Shown: positions 26,435-38,085, counted from the first letter of the stretch. The stretch: DNA of 64,000 nt from Dryas octopetala (GCA_963921425.1 OY992834.1:11825271-11889270); one strand, 5' to 3'. Translations and numbers: made by a program. Notes: generated by a model from the sequence alone, not told the origin.

Positions 26435-27095
26435 TTTGGCTTAACTCACCTCAAAAACTTTTCTAGCAAGCTAATTAAGCTCTCGTGCATAGCCTAGCTA
26501 GTCTAGGGTTGAGACTTTGGAAACATCATGTGTGGCCTTGGTATATTTAATGTACAAATTGAGTTTGCATTTAACAGAAATGACACACTGAAAATATGGG
26601 TTGTGAGATATTCCAAAATTAGGAGCTAGCAAGCAGATTTTTTTACCATGTCAATCCATGTGATTGGTGCATTGATATATATATATATATTTACGGCTTA
26701 AGATATTTGATGTTAATCCATTAATTGATGCCCTTCCAGTGTACGCGAAATTTAATTACTGACAGTAATTAAGCTGATGAAATGGGATTTAAGCGTATAT
26801 GGCTTGTCATAAATTATATGCTTACTTTGCTTGAAGCAATCTCCAAAATATTATTAACATAATAACATCTATATATCTATCTACCTGGAGGTCCTGGAAC
26901 CAATTAAAAAACAACTGTTGGTTCCAATCCCACTAGCTTAAGATATGCCATGCACATTCCAAAATTCCAAACTATACCATGCAACCGTATTAATTGCCGA
27001 AAGTACGTACGCACCACCCATACATGCAAATTCAGCTCTTTACCAAGAAAAAAAAAAGATGAATAAAAAAAATGAGATAATTAGAATTAAGGCCT
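26435..27095. other. Intergenic, nothing recognised
   Basis: AT-rich, with a TA run near 26676-26690. No gene or element was found. Confidence 0.55.
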
Positions 27096-27104
27096 TTAAA
27101 AAAA

Positions 27105-27584
27105 AGGTCCATTGACTTTAGGTACCAAATTATAATGTTTTTTCATTTCAACTACTAAAACATTTATGTCATTTCAGTTTAGGTACTAAATTTCAGTTTA
27201 GGTACCAACTTTAAAAAACATAGTTATATCGAACTGTGACTGTCTAACAGTCATAACTTTTTTATTGATTTATTGTTTTTTCAATATTTGCAAGGCTTAA
27301 ACTTTAATATTTAGTCTTTGCGTTATATGATTTCATCCCTCAAACCTAAATCAAAAGTATGAAACCCTAAAAATTTTGATTTTTTATAAATTTTAAATAG
27401 TCACAACTGTGACTGTTTGACAATTACAACTGTAACTGTTCGACAGTCACAACTGTATGACAAACTGATTTGTGACCTAATCCAAAATATTTTACTCTAG
27501 GTTAGTACCTAAACTAAAAAAAATTAGTGTCTTGCTGCTTTATTAAAAAACTATTAATATTTGGTATTTAATCTTAATTTTCTA
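27105..27584 (-). mobile_element. Mutator-like MITE family A, copy 2 (inverted)
   Basis: A 480 bp reverse-orientation copy of the element at 20373. It starts AGGTCCATTGACTTTAGGTA and ends TTAATTTTCTA on the plus strand. It is flanked by a perfect 9 bp duplication TTAAAAAAA (27096-27104 and 27585-27593). Its right-hand duplication is also the left-hand duplication of the next element. Confidence 0.88.
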
Positions 27585-27614
27585 TTAAAAAAACAGTTTT
27601 TAGATAAAGACTGA

Positions 27615-28213
27615 GGCCTCATTTGTTTCACAGGACTGTCTTGGCTTGGACTAGCTATAGGGACTGGCATGGACTGACTTGGCATGGATTAAGCTAGCTA
27701 AGAACTGCCTTAATGTTTGGTGCAGTGCAGGACTAACAACCTGGATAATGAAAATAGTCCTGTCCTATGTTTGGTGCAGTGCAGGACTAACAACCTGAAA
27801 TTACCAGTCGCTTCTGCCCAGTTCTTCTCGCCGGTCGCCGCTGCCCAGTTCTTCTCCTCGGTCGCCGCTGCCCAGTTCTTCTCGCCGGTCGCCGCTGCCT
27901 AGTTCTTCTCGTCGGTCGCCGCTGCCCACAGTGATGAAGTCGCTGCTGCCCACTTTCTCCTTCAGTTTGTTCTCGATATGAAATTGATGAAGTGTGTTCT
28001 GATTTTTAAGTTTGGTCTTAGGTAGACCCAGCTAAGGAGGTTCTTAGCTAAACCTCCACATTTTCACGGGTTTCATTAAGCCCACCTAAGAAGGCTGATT
28101 TAAGTTGGAGAGGATTCACTAAGCCTCATTTTTTCTAATCCTAAGCTCACCAAACATGGGCTTAAAGTCTTAACTAACCCAGTCCCTGTTTAGAAGGTGA
28201 AACAAACATGGCC
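27615..28213. mobile_element. PIF/Harbinger-like MITE nested in repeat E
   Basis: A 599 bp insertion with inverted ends GGCCTCATTTGTTTCAC and GTGAAACAAACATGGCC. It is flanked by the trinucleotide TGA at 27612-27614 and 28214-28216. The uninterrupted copy of repeat E at 17823 reads straight across the site with a single CGAG/TGAG-type sequence, which supports an insertion with a 3 bp duplication. The interior has paired TTGGTGCAGTGCAGGACTAA repeats and a GC-rich minisatellite. No transposase is present. Confidence 0.82.
27819..27926. repeat. 27 bp minisatellite, four units
   Basis: Units begin at 27819, 27846, 27873 and 27900, each a variant of CAGTTCTTCTCGCCGGTCGC followed by CGCTGCC. It is far more GC-rich than its surroundings. 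The open frame it creates (QFFSPVAAA repeats) lies wholly within the MITE and is not taken as a gene. Confidence 0.9.
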
Positions 28214-28599
28214 TGAGGGTATTTTAAAATTTATAAAAAAATCCTTTTAATTCATAATAAAATTTTTTAATTTATAAGAATTTTTTTTAATTCATAATAA
28301 AGTCTTTTTAATTTATAAGAAAATCCATTTAATTCATAATAAAGTCATTCTCCGATTTGAAGGATATTTCCCTCGATTTGAAGGGTATTTTCCCTCTTAG
28401 AGTATAGAATGAGCTTTATAGAGGCTGCATATTAGGTTTTAACTTGGAAATTTTGGACGGAGTTCAAAAAGTTAAAACCTAATATAAAGTTATCAAAGAA
28501 GAAAAATAAAATAACTTAATTAAAAACTCTAAATCACTATCAGTCTTAGTCTAAAAAAGACTCATAAAATAGACTGAACTCTAAATCTCCTTAAAAAAA

Positions 28600-29507
28600 T
28601 TCAGCTCTTTAATATATTCCAACAAGAAAGATTAACTTGCTCTGAAATTGCTCATTCAAGCCATTCAAGTCTAATCCAGGGTCGAAAATAGTGTTTTTTG
28701 TTTAGGACAATGACATGTTTTAGGCTTTAAACTCAATTTTTTTAGGTTAGAGGCCCAAAAGCTCTGAGTGTGCATAAAAAGTTTCATTGTATAATTTTCT
28801 ATTCTTTTGTAGGAAACCCAATTCAATCTATTTTTTATAATATTACTTCGTTTCTCTTTTTTGTCTTGTAACATCATGAATGTTTATACTTTGTATAATG
28901 GCCCCGACCATAAAAAACTTGAGATCAACTCTGAACATAAGTACAATATCAACAAAGTTACGTACATACTGCAATTCTTTCTTTGTGCAGTCTGTGCCTA
29001 CCAGAAAAAGGCACCCAAAAAAAAAAAAAAAATGAACCTATCTAGTAGCCTAGTACACAAAGTTATAGGCATATTTTTATTGAAGCATTTGTAGAATTGA
29101 AATGCGCACGAGGGCATAGGGCACATGCACGCAATTGAAGCATGAGGTTGGCATTTAAAATTGTGAACTGCGTTTGTTTTCCATTTTCTTCCTAGTAAAC
29201 TAACTAACGATCGAAAGAAATCTACATGAGTAACCCTTTGGGTCCAACAGTCCCCGTGCGGCCCTGCCTACATGGACAATGAAAAACATTCCCTTCCTCT
29301 ATTTAACCGCCAAATCAAGCGGAGCCTAGTTGATCCGAGTTGGGTTAAAATATACCACATAATGATATAATGGTTATATATTAGCTATTTCTTATATATA
29401 TAAAATGTTATTAAAATTATCTCAACTGATAATTTTGTAGACTATCTCTTTAATACAAATAAGACCCATATAAATAGGAGTAACGTTGTTAAGACCGTCT
29501 CAACTTA
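28600..29507. other. Intergenic, no gene seen
   Basis: AT-rich, with poly-A at about 29016-29032. No exon-like ORF or element end was recognised. Confidence 0.55.
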
Positions 29508-29701
29508 CACTACAAAAAATATGACCAAAGCCCACTAATGATTGGCGGCTATAAAAGGGGTGGCAATTAGCAATAGAGACTAAAGTGCCTCTATTTTAAC
29601 AAAAATTGGTGGCAATTGAGCAATATGCACTAAAGTTCCAAATTGCCACCCATTTTGTAGCCGCCAATCATTAGTGGACTTTGCTCATATTTTTTGTAGT
29701 G
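29508..29701. mobile_element. CACTA (En/Spm)-like MITE
   Basis: A 194 bp hairpin element with ends CACTACAAAAAATATGA and TCATATTTTTTGTAGTG. The inverted repeats run about 43 bp with two mismatches, through TGATTGGCGGCTA. The flanking TTA trinucleotides (29505-29507 and 29702-29704) are the 3 bp target-site duplication expected of CACTA elements. It lies about 570 bp upstream of the lipase start codon. Confidence 0.9.
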
Positions 29702-30066
29702 TTAAAAGACCATCTCCATATGAAAGCATAACAATATGATTGTATTTGTGTCCGAGGATATTTGACGTAATTAATAATCATGTCGTATACGTATGCATAC
29801 AATTAAGTGAATACAGACCTGACAGAATTGGAACACACACATTACATAGGAACCCCGAATTACTACCCTTTTCCGTATGTTATGTACCTACCATATATTT
29901 CTCTATATCTCTCTCTAGCTAATAAAGTAATCCACCTTTTCATCAGTCTCTCTCTTTTGATAGACTTTAATGAAAGTCTCTCTCTCTCCTCTCCTTCTAA
30001 AGTACGAGTGTGAAACACTGTCATAGCTAGCTTTTTTTTTCCTCATCAAATTAAGCACTACCCCTT

Positions 30067-30068
<2 letters not shown>

Positions 30069-30110
<42 letters not shown>
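30069..30110. repeat. (CT)21 microsatellite in the lipase promoter
   Basis: A 42 bp CT tract ends 19 bp before the putative TATA box. Such pyrimidine patches are common next to plant core promoters. Confidence 0.95.
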
Positions 30111-30114
<4 letters not shown>

Positions 30115-30128
30115 ACCCTTTTTGTAAT

Positions 30129-30135
30129 TATAAAT
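30129..30135 (+). promoter_or_regulatory. Putative TATA box of the lipase gene
   Basis: TATAAAT, 140 bp before the lipase ATG. Usual spacing would put transcription start near 30160 and give a 5' UTR of about 115 nt. Not tested. Confidence 0.6.
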
Positions 30136-30237
30136 GGCCCATCCATGGCCCTTCAAAACGCAATTGAATATTTGCCACCATCCCACTTAGAAGGGAGAGA
30201 CCTCTCTAGCTCTCTCACTCCCTTTTCTCTCTTGTAT

Positions 30238-30342
30238 ATGCATAATCTCCACAACTACGTACTCACAAGTCACAATGAGGCTCTCTATAATCAGACCCAT
30301 AAGTACTACTGCAACTCCCAGCTCCACGCTCCCAACTCCTAA
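30238..30342 (+). promoter_or_regulatory. Overlapping upstream ORF of the lipase mRNA
   Basis: An ATG at 30238 in the predicted 5' UTR opens a 34-codon frame that runs past the main ATG (30275) and stops at 30342 in another frame. Its context is weak (T at -3, C at +4), whereas the main ATG has A at -3. It would be expected to lower initiation at the main start. Confidence 0.5.
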
Positions 30343-31654
30343 ACACAAGCAGGCAATTATCAGCTGCTGCACCCTCACTCAATTACCACCTACAACTCCC
30401 AATTACCAGACCCTCACCACACACAACATCTCCAACTGGGAACACTTGCTCAACCCGGTCCACCGGGACTCTCTAACACTCCCGTCCCCCACCACCACCA
30501 GACCAGCCATTGAAATCGGAAAAAATTGGATGGAGTACCAAGGCGTCAAGAACTGGGAAGGTCTGCTCGACCCACTTGACGACAATTTACGCCGCGAGAT
30601 TCTCCGGTACGGCCAGTTCGTCGACACCGCGTACCAGGCCTTCGACTTCGACCCCGACTCACCTTCCTACGCCACCTGCAAATACCCGAAAAACACGTTG
30701 TCTGAGAACACCGGGCTGTCCAAGACCGGCTACCGGATCACAAAAAATCTACGTGCCACGTCAGGAATCCAGCTGCCGAGCTGGATCGAAAAGGGACCCA
30801 GCTGGGTGGCCACCCAGTCCAGCTGGATTGGCTACGTAGCGGTTTGCCAGGACAGGAAGGAAATCGCCAGGCTTGGCCGCCGCGACGTGGTCATTGCCTT
30901 GAGAGGCACCGCTACGTGTCTGGAATGGCTCGAAAATCTTCGAGCCCCTTTGACACATCTACCGTCTAGACCTGGTCAAAAGGTTCCAGACGGGATCCCA
31001 CCCATGGTGGAAAGCGGATTCCTCAGCCTCTACACTTCCGGGACTAATTTAATGCCGAGTTTGCAACAAATGGTACGCCAAGAAATTGGTCGGTTGCTTC
31101 AATCCTACGGCGACGAGCCCCTCAGCCTGACGATCACCGGCCACAGCCTCGGCGCCGCTCTCGCCACGCTCGCCGCGTATGACATCAAAACGACATTCAA
31201 CCGCGCGCCGCTCGTCACCGTGGTGTCATTCGGAGGGCCCCGGGTCGGCAACCGGAGCTTCCGGCGCCACCTGGAAAAAAAGGGCGCCAAAGTCCTGCGC
31301 ATAGTGAACTCCGATGACGTAATTACCAAAGTTCCCGGGTTCGTCGTTGACGAGGAGGAAGCCCGCCACGTGTCGTGCAGCAAGCGCAGCAGTAGCGTGG
31401 ACAAGGCGGGTCCGGATTTCCATAACTGGATCCAGAACCGGGTCTTGGACACGCAGTGGGTGTACTCGGAGGTGGGAAAGGAGCTTAGGCTCAGCAGCAA
31501 GGACTCGCCGTACATCAACGCCACGAACGTGTCCACGTGTCACGAGCTCGGCACGTACCTCCACCTGGTGGACAACTTCGTCAGCTCAAAGTGCCCTTTC
31601 AAAGCCACTGCCAGGAAACTCTTCCGTAGTACTAAACGTACATTAAATAAATAA
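30275..31654 (+). CDS. Class I phospholipase A1 / DAD1-like lipase, probably plastidic
   Basis: Probable acylhydrolase removing sn-1 fatty acids from phospho- or galactolipids. DAD1-like members can release linolenic acid for jasmonate synthesis. It is a single exon of 459 residues. Residues 1-75 are rich in Ser, Thr, Pro and basic residues with few acids, resembling a chloroplast transit peptide. The family N-terminal motif WMEYQGVKNWEGLLDPLDDN follows, then the conserved ENTGLSKTGYRITKNL stretch, RDVVIALRGTATCLEWLENL, the nucleophile elbow GHSLG with Ser291, SFGGPRVGN, NSDDVITKVPG with the likely acid Asp348, and a C-terminal CHELGTYLHLVDNF holding the His. Length, order and lack of introns fit PLA1-I (the Ibeta2/DALL group seems closest). 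The gene is markedly more GC-rich than its flanks. A TATA box and CT tract lie just upstream. The substrate is not determined. Confidence 0.9.
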   Translation: MRLSIIRPISTTATPSSTLPTPKHKQAIISCCTLTQLPPTTPNYQTLTTHNISNWEHLLNPVHRDSLTLPSPTTTRPAIEIGKNWMEYQGVKNWEGLLDPLDDNLRREILRYGQFVDTAYQAFDFDPDSPSYATCKYPKNTLSENTGLSKTGYRITKNLRATSGIQLPSWIEKGPSWVATQSSWIGYVAVCQDRKEIARLGRRDVVIALRGTATCLEWLENLRAPLTHLPSRPGQKVPDGIPPMVESGFLSLYTSGTNLMPSLQQMVRQEIGRLLQSYGDEPLSLTITGHSLGAALATLAAYDIKTTFNRAPLVTVVSFGGPRVGNRSFRRHLEKKGAKVLRIVNSDDVITKVPGFVVDEEEARHVSCSKRSSSVDKAGPDFHNWIQNRVLDTQWVYSEVGKELRLSSKDSPYINATNVSTCHELGTYLHLVDNFVSSKCPFKATARKLFRSTKRTLNK

Positions 31655-32740
31655 ACCCGTAGAGAGAGAGAGAAATTAACCACTAACGACGCCGTTTTGA
31701 TCCTCCTTTTTTCCTTGTACATACAAAATGTATTTCCCGCCAAATTGGGGGAAGTAAGGACTAAAGAACCGTAATTAAAATGACCGAAATTAATTTATTA
31801 CTGATAATCAAGTGTGGTGTGACTTTTCTAACCCTTGATAGAAATCAAATTTGCATACTTGACTGTTCTATAACACAGCCAGGTAAGGCTAAAATAGGAA
31901 AAGCAGTTTCTTTTCCTTCTATATTTTCTCTCTCCCCAAACACAAAGCAATACAGCGCTACAGTAGTCACAACGCAGCAGCAGGTGGTTGCTTTACACGT
32001 AGACCACGACGGTACCACCGGCCCATGTTTGATATCCTGACGCAACCCCAAAAAGGCAAAGATTGTTTGTTTCTCCGCGTAGGGTATCACGTGCGCCAGG
32101 AGTGAAAGTACAGAAATGCCCTTGGTGCCGACCATAATTATGTATTGTTGCCATTTGACTGCTCGCACCGACCTGGTACCAGAGGGGGGTACTTTTGTTG
32201 TTGACGTAACGGAGGTTGGGGTATCGCCGTCCATACCGAACACTTTCTCACTCGGTTTGTTGGGGATATGACCGAAGTACCCCTCTCTGCATGCGCCGTT
32301 TTTTCACTCGATTAATTGAGACCATGCCTTTTTTTTTAGCGCACAAGGAACATAAAAATCGTAGTCAAATTGAGGGATAAGCAACCAATCAGTTGGAAAT
32401 GGAGGTTATTGTGATGTTTTGCTTGGCTGAATTCGTATGCTCCTAAATTTCATAACGTTTTTCTTCTGTTTCTTGTTTTGCTATTTTAAGACTAGAAGCA
32501 GAGAACCGAAAGAGATGACCGAAGTGAGAAAAAAAAGAAGAAACATAATTGTTTGGAACTAGAAAAATAAAATAGTTATAGTTTTTGTTCAGACCAAATT
32601 CTGGTAAGTTGTTAACAATCATTTAGTCTAACAGTGATACCTAATTTCTTCTTTGTGGGAATAGATTATGAGTTTAAATATTATAGATGTGATTATTAAA
32701 AGAAAAATTATATTCGATCAACTAATGTATATGAGCAAAT
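31655..32740. other. Intergenic, with a GC-richer segment
   Basis: After the lipase stop codon comes a GA tract and AACGACGCCGTTTTG. From about 31960 to 32310 the sequence is clearly less AT-rich, has a G-box CACGTG at 32088 and looks promoter- or UTR-like, but no gene follows. The ORFs on either strand here have no recognisable domain. Confidence 0.5.
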
Positions 32741-32750
32741 TTAAGTATTT

Positions 32751-33298
32751 GAGGAAATTACAGATTTAGTCCAATTATTTTATACCTAGTTCAATTTTGG
32801 TCCACAATTTTTTTCAAGTTCTGTTTTGGTCCATTAATTGTTTCACTTGTTCAATAAAGGTCCAGATTTGTTTTCTCAAATTTGGCCTGCTTTTTACCCT
32901 ATCAAATCTCACCCAAATTCAGCAAATATATACTTGTTTTAAAGCTATGCATTTCTTCTTTACAACCATATAAAGATCATTCAAATTGGAGTTCTAAAAC
33001 TCAAGATAATTGACCCTAAAGTAGGGTACCCAAAACTGCCAATTTTTCAAATTTCACCAAATCTCAATTCTCTTAGATTATAATACTCCAAATTTGTTTT
33101 TATGACTAAGAAATGATGAAATATAACTTATACTTCAATTATAATTGAAGAAAACACAACCCAAAAGATTTAAAGTCACAAATCTGGACCTTTATTGAAC
33201 AAATAAAACAATTAGTGGACCAAAACAGAACTTAAAAAAGATCGTGGACCAAAATTGAACTAGGTATAAAATAAGTGGACCAAATCTGTAATTTCCTC
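32751..33298. mobile_element. Long-TIR Mutator-like MITE (family K), copy 1
   Basis: A 548 bp element with inverted repeats of roughly 120 bp (left GAGGAAATTACAGATTTAG, right the inverse ending TGTAATTTCCTC). It is flanked by the perfect 10-mer TTAAGTATTT at 32741-32750 and 33299-33308. There is no ORF. The same element occurs at 51672 and 52434. Confidence 0.9.
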
Positions 33299-33308
33299 TT
33301 AAGTATTT

Positions 33309-36300
33309 ATATTTTCTTATTTGGATACGTCGAGCAGAACTTCTCCTTTAAGATTTTACATAAGTAAATGATTGAGTAATTTATGGGACATTGATGTAGT
33401 ACCGGCTAAATACCCTCTCATACAAAATCAAACCAAAATAGTTGTAAGAATATGCAGAACCAAAACTAAAATAATTTTCAGATTTTGTTTAAAAGTTCTG
33501 TAATGTATATACATTATTCGTTCTTTAATATTTTCTTTCTTGTATCCTCCCTCCTTTCAATTAAAAGGTTAGTAGAAAAATCATTACAAATTAAATAACC
33601 TATCATCTAATATATAATTATATATCTTTGAAATTTTAGAAAATAACTAACTTACTTAATATAGAAAACCATTTTTATTGAAGTTTTCGTACAGTTAACT
33701 AATTTAATTATTATAAAAGCTCTATTGTTAACAAATAATAATAGTTGCTCTTAATTACTGGCAAAAAAATAAAATATTAGAAACCTCCACTAAAGGGAAT
33801 CTAAATTTTACAATTCATTACAGAAATGAATTCTTTTAATAAATATATGTATGCATATATGTTTTTGGGACCTCAAAAAACCCTACTACTCACCTATTTA
33901 ACTATAGTTGGATGAACTAGTTATCGAGTACTGACAAGTTTCCCATATGCATGCATCTACAAGAATAATCAACCCAATCAAGTTTAGATGACTCTCCCAG
34001 AAGCCATAACTTGCACGTTTTTTCCATTTACAAAACATTACAAAAAGCATATACCACAGAAGAGTAGTAGAACTTTATTATTCTTGCCTTTTTCTTTACC
34101 ATCTTTTCAAATTTTGATAAAAATTGAATTACTTGATGATATAGAAGTACATACTATTACTTTCAAAGCTGAAATATTAATATTGTTGCCAAAAAATTTT
34201 GAAGGCTAGCTAGCGTCTTTAAATCTTCTGTAGTCAACAATTATCATTTTCAGCTAGCATTACATAATGTACGCATGGCATAATGCTCAAGTGCCCCAAT
34301 CACATTATATACAGTCTCTCGCAGGACCATCCACGCTTATTACATGCATGTATGATATATGGCTTCAATTCGCAATTCGAAATCTGTTTTAAAAAATCTC
34401 CTTAATTACTTTGTATTTCGTTTATGATATTTATATAACGACTATAGATAAAAACAAAAAAAATACTATCCAAACAAAAAATTACATATCAAATGGACCA
34501 TAATATTCCTAGGTACGATTTAAGACATATATATAGCAGTGCGTGCATGAAAGTGTGACAAACGTGGGAGTTCAGTGCCCTAAATCCCAACATGAACAAA
34601 GCTTGAGGAAGGTCACTTTCGATAAGCCGAAAAAAAGGAAAGGGAGCTGAGCCTGAGAGGTCAATATTGTAATTGTGACAGCAAGCAGCACGTAGCCATC
34701 GACGATGATACACAGTGATACTGCTGTGAAGATTTGTGACTGCGACTCTTTGACGGTGGCCTGTGCAAAGCGTGATCCTAATTAAAAATAATTCTCCCAC
34801 TAAGTCGGTGGTCCTCTAAAACTGGTCAATTTTTTTATATTAAAGACTTAATTAATTGTCTCTTAATTCGTTATAGAGATTTAATCTGACTGACTAATTA
34901 ATCTAATTAATCGTATGTATAAGATGGTTTGGTATTTCTTATCTGAGATTTTTATTAATTACGTTGATTGCGTTTGGATTCATATACGTATGTATTTTGT
35001 AATTGTTGTACTGCAATTGCTGATCAATCTGCACCTACCCAAACTTATATCGATCGACAATTTGGTGAGAACTGTTACCTTCACAGACAATTGTCAGTTT
35101 GGTGTGTTAGTTTAAGATCCACAATTTATAATTTATTAATATCAAGGGCTTAAACTTTTTTAAAATTACTTAGAAGAACGTAACTAAGTTTGATTTGTTA
35201 CCTTCACATACAGGCATAACTTAATTTCGTAATAATAAGGAGAATTTTTGAACATATCTGGCACATGCGTCAACGGATTTTAAATTATTGAGTGCTCAGC
35301 ATAAATATCGATCGCTTGACAATTGTAGTTGCAGTTGTAACTATAGTTACTGAACTTACTGTTGAATCTTTTTCTTTATAATATTCTTGACTTTTAATAT
35401 TTGTGGGATTAATTAGAAGTTTTTATAATGTATTTAAATATGTGTTGGGAGTTTTATAATTGAGAATCTATAATGTAATTGTAAATATTGTAATTAATGT
35501 AAAATCAATATAATTTGCGGAACGGTCGGGTTGCGTGTCTTATAAGGGATCAACAAAGCGCTTGTCGTTTTGAGTAATAACATGAGCAGTCTATCACTTA
35601 TAATTCCAGATGTCCGAAGCTGATGGTTCCACAGAGCAATTCTCGAATGCAGTCAAAACTGCCTTCGGTATATAAGAAAACAAGCCAATATATATTGCGG
35701 CTTGAATTAAAGTCAATTATTTCTCAGTCTTCGTAATATTATTATATATCTATCTATCTACCAGATTTAGACTTTTATTAACATTGAAGAAGTCAAAATA
35801 AACTCTACTTTTAGATATCAGAAAGAAAAAAAGAATAAAGATTTTATGAGAACGATTCATGAGATTCACAAATTAAAACAGGCGTTCATACATCTGGCCA
35901 ATAATAAATTTTTACCTAACTCTTGATTGTCTCATAAATGAAGTATAGTAATCAATGTACGTACATCCTTTTCATTCTGAATAGGGCAATGGTTTACCAT
36001 TTCAACATTTATTGATCATCATTATTGTGGGATATAAAAATCACTAATGAAGAAATTAAATAGTAACCCTATCCATCCGTAAAGAGTTAAGAACTTGCCA
36101 CACAAAAAAAGTTAAAAATGAAATGTGGTTTGATGTCTTAATGGATGGTTTTTAAGGTCAATATTCCTATTCGAAGCCCAACTGCCATGGTTTGGTTGTT
36201 TTGGAATGGAATGGTTATTTTTTTTGCTAATGTACTTTTCCTTGTATACGTCGAGCTTATGATTGCACTGCACAGTGTTCACTGACAACTCTACGTACTG

Positions 36301-37835
36301 TTGCCTAAGGGATGCTATATAGTCTGCAATTTCTGATTAAAGAAAAGGGCCGGAGTGGGGAAAGAGATGGGGAGTAAATGAATTGGGGTGACTAAAATGC
36401 CCCTAGGTTCTGTTTATTTTTCATTTTTTTCACAGAAGTTTGATTTTATATTTTTATGTCAATTTGAGACAAAATAATAGTTTAAGTAGGAAAAATAAAT
36501 ATTTGGATATATACCATATTAACTGGGACATAAGACAAAATTTAGGTACTGAAATTGAAAAAAATCCATTTGACAAAGAATTCTTAATTGACAATATAAT
36601 CATGAGTAGGAATTAACCAAACCAAACAGATTTATGATCCAAATGTCTTAGCTAGAAAGATTTACATGATATCTAAACAGTGATTTAACAACTTTGTCTT
36701 GATAAAAATTCTACTTTAATTTTAGCGTATAAAACATTGACTTTGAGCATGTCAAATACTGACTTAAACATCAAAGTACGTTCTTTTTACCGGTATCTCA
36801 ATTAATCTTACCCGGCCTCCTATAGATATTTGGCAAACTAGAGCCGAGCTAATCTTGATGTTGATCGAGAGTTCAAGTATTAATTACTAGTTGATAATTA
36901 GTTTAATTTCTTAAGAAAATTTGATCCACCAAATATGATTAGTATTGATTACCATTACAATTATTTTTAGTGTTTGTATTGACGCTCTATTTACAAATCA
37001 TTTCTGATTTCTGATTTAATGCATGCTTACAAATTAAATTATACATATATATATATATATATATGTGAGATTAGTATTTATGCATATCTATTTCAATCAA
37101 GTATAGGTGAAATTGGAAGCATATATATGGAAAGTGACGTGGTTTATATATGTGCTAGTCAGTATCCCACGATAACTAGTTTGGCTCCTCTCATCAGTTC
37201 ACAATTCACATCGCCATCAACAATATATAGCTCTAATTGGACCCATTTATATATGATGGACGGTGGCATAATCGATCTACACCAGAGAGTTATTTTCGTG
37301 AGTGAATGAATATCTAGGCGATTTTCTTGACTACTGGGATGTCCTGATCGATTGTTTGCAATTCTCTCTTTACTAGTAAAATGATATACAAGTTAGTTAA
37401 GTTATTCATCTTTTCTTGTGTCCATTTATATGCAATATAGAGTACTAAACATGAGTTTTGGTCATTTCGTTGGTCATGAAAATACTTGGTCCTTAATCCA
37501 ACCATTGAATAATGATTTTTATAGTCAATATATAGTGGCAGTTTTCATGATTCTCACATTAGTATGTCAAATTCTCTTTTGAGTTTTGTACTCAAACTTT
37601 TACTTGTGTCTCACTTTAGTCCTTGTCGTTCATTCCATTTCATTTTTTATTTTTTTTATCAAACTTACTCACGTTATATATGTGCATGTCAATATATTTG
37701 TAAGGGTAAAAGAGTCGGCACATAGTAAAAAATGATTTGAGACGTCCCAAAGGGTATTCAATTTTTGATTAGTGGATGGCCATAGCAGCCATGGTGCCTT
37801 TCATTGAAAATTTTACCCAATAAAACCTCATGTCT
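33309..37835. other. Intergenic, no gene seen
   Basis: About 4.5 kb of AT-rich DNA. A TA microsatellite lies at about 37043-37064. ORFs are short and lack domains. No RNA gene or clear element end was recognised. Confidence 0.55.
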
Positions 37836-38085
37836 AACCAAGCTAACCAAGGATTCCAAAACAACGTAAAATCATTTACTGTTGAAAAATAAATTTAACC
37901 TGTGCTTAATAGAAAAAGTCTTTGATTGGGTATGCTCTCCTCCCGCTTTTGTAGGAGTTTTTCCAACCTAACTTCACGTTAGGGTTTCCTGGCTCCTTGT
38001 GCCAGTTTTTGTTCCCTCCGGCGGCGGCTTTTCAGTGTTAAGTTCCGAACCCAACCTGTTCTTGGTCATCGGGGAGATCAGTGCC

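Larger units (their letters stand above)
27594..28590. mobile_element. Non-autonomous repeat, family E, copy 2, interrupted by a MITE
   Basis: Starts CAGTTTTTAGATAAAGACTG and ends GAACTCTAAATCTCC. It is flanked by TTAAAAAAA on both sides (27585-27593 and 28591-28599), a 9 bp duplication that suggests a Mutator-like element. The parts 27594-27614 and 28214-28590 match 17823-18174; the piece between is a separate 599 bp insertion. Without it the element is about 395 bp. Confidence 0.75.

Noticed and set aside
27717..27902. 61-codon ORF with QFFSPVAAA repeats
   Set aside because: It lies wholly in a MITE and is generated by its 27 bp minisatellite; no start context or homology.
30145..30237. 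Possible upstream start ATG at 30145 for a longer uORF
   Set aside because: It falls only 10-16 bp after the TATA box, so it is probably upstream of the transcription start; the later ATG at 30238 was kept instead.
31845..32243. 132-codon ORF on the minus strand after the lipase gene
   Set aside because: No recognisable domain; it spans a composition boundary and lacks splice or promoter support.
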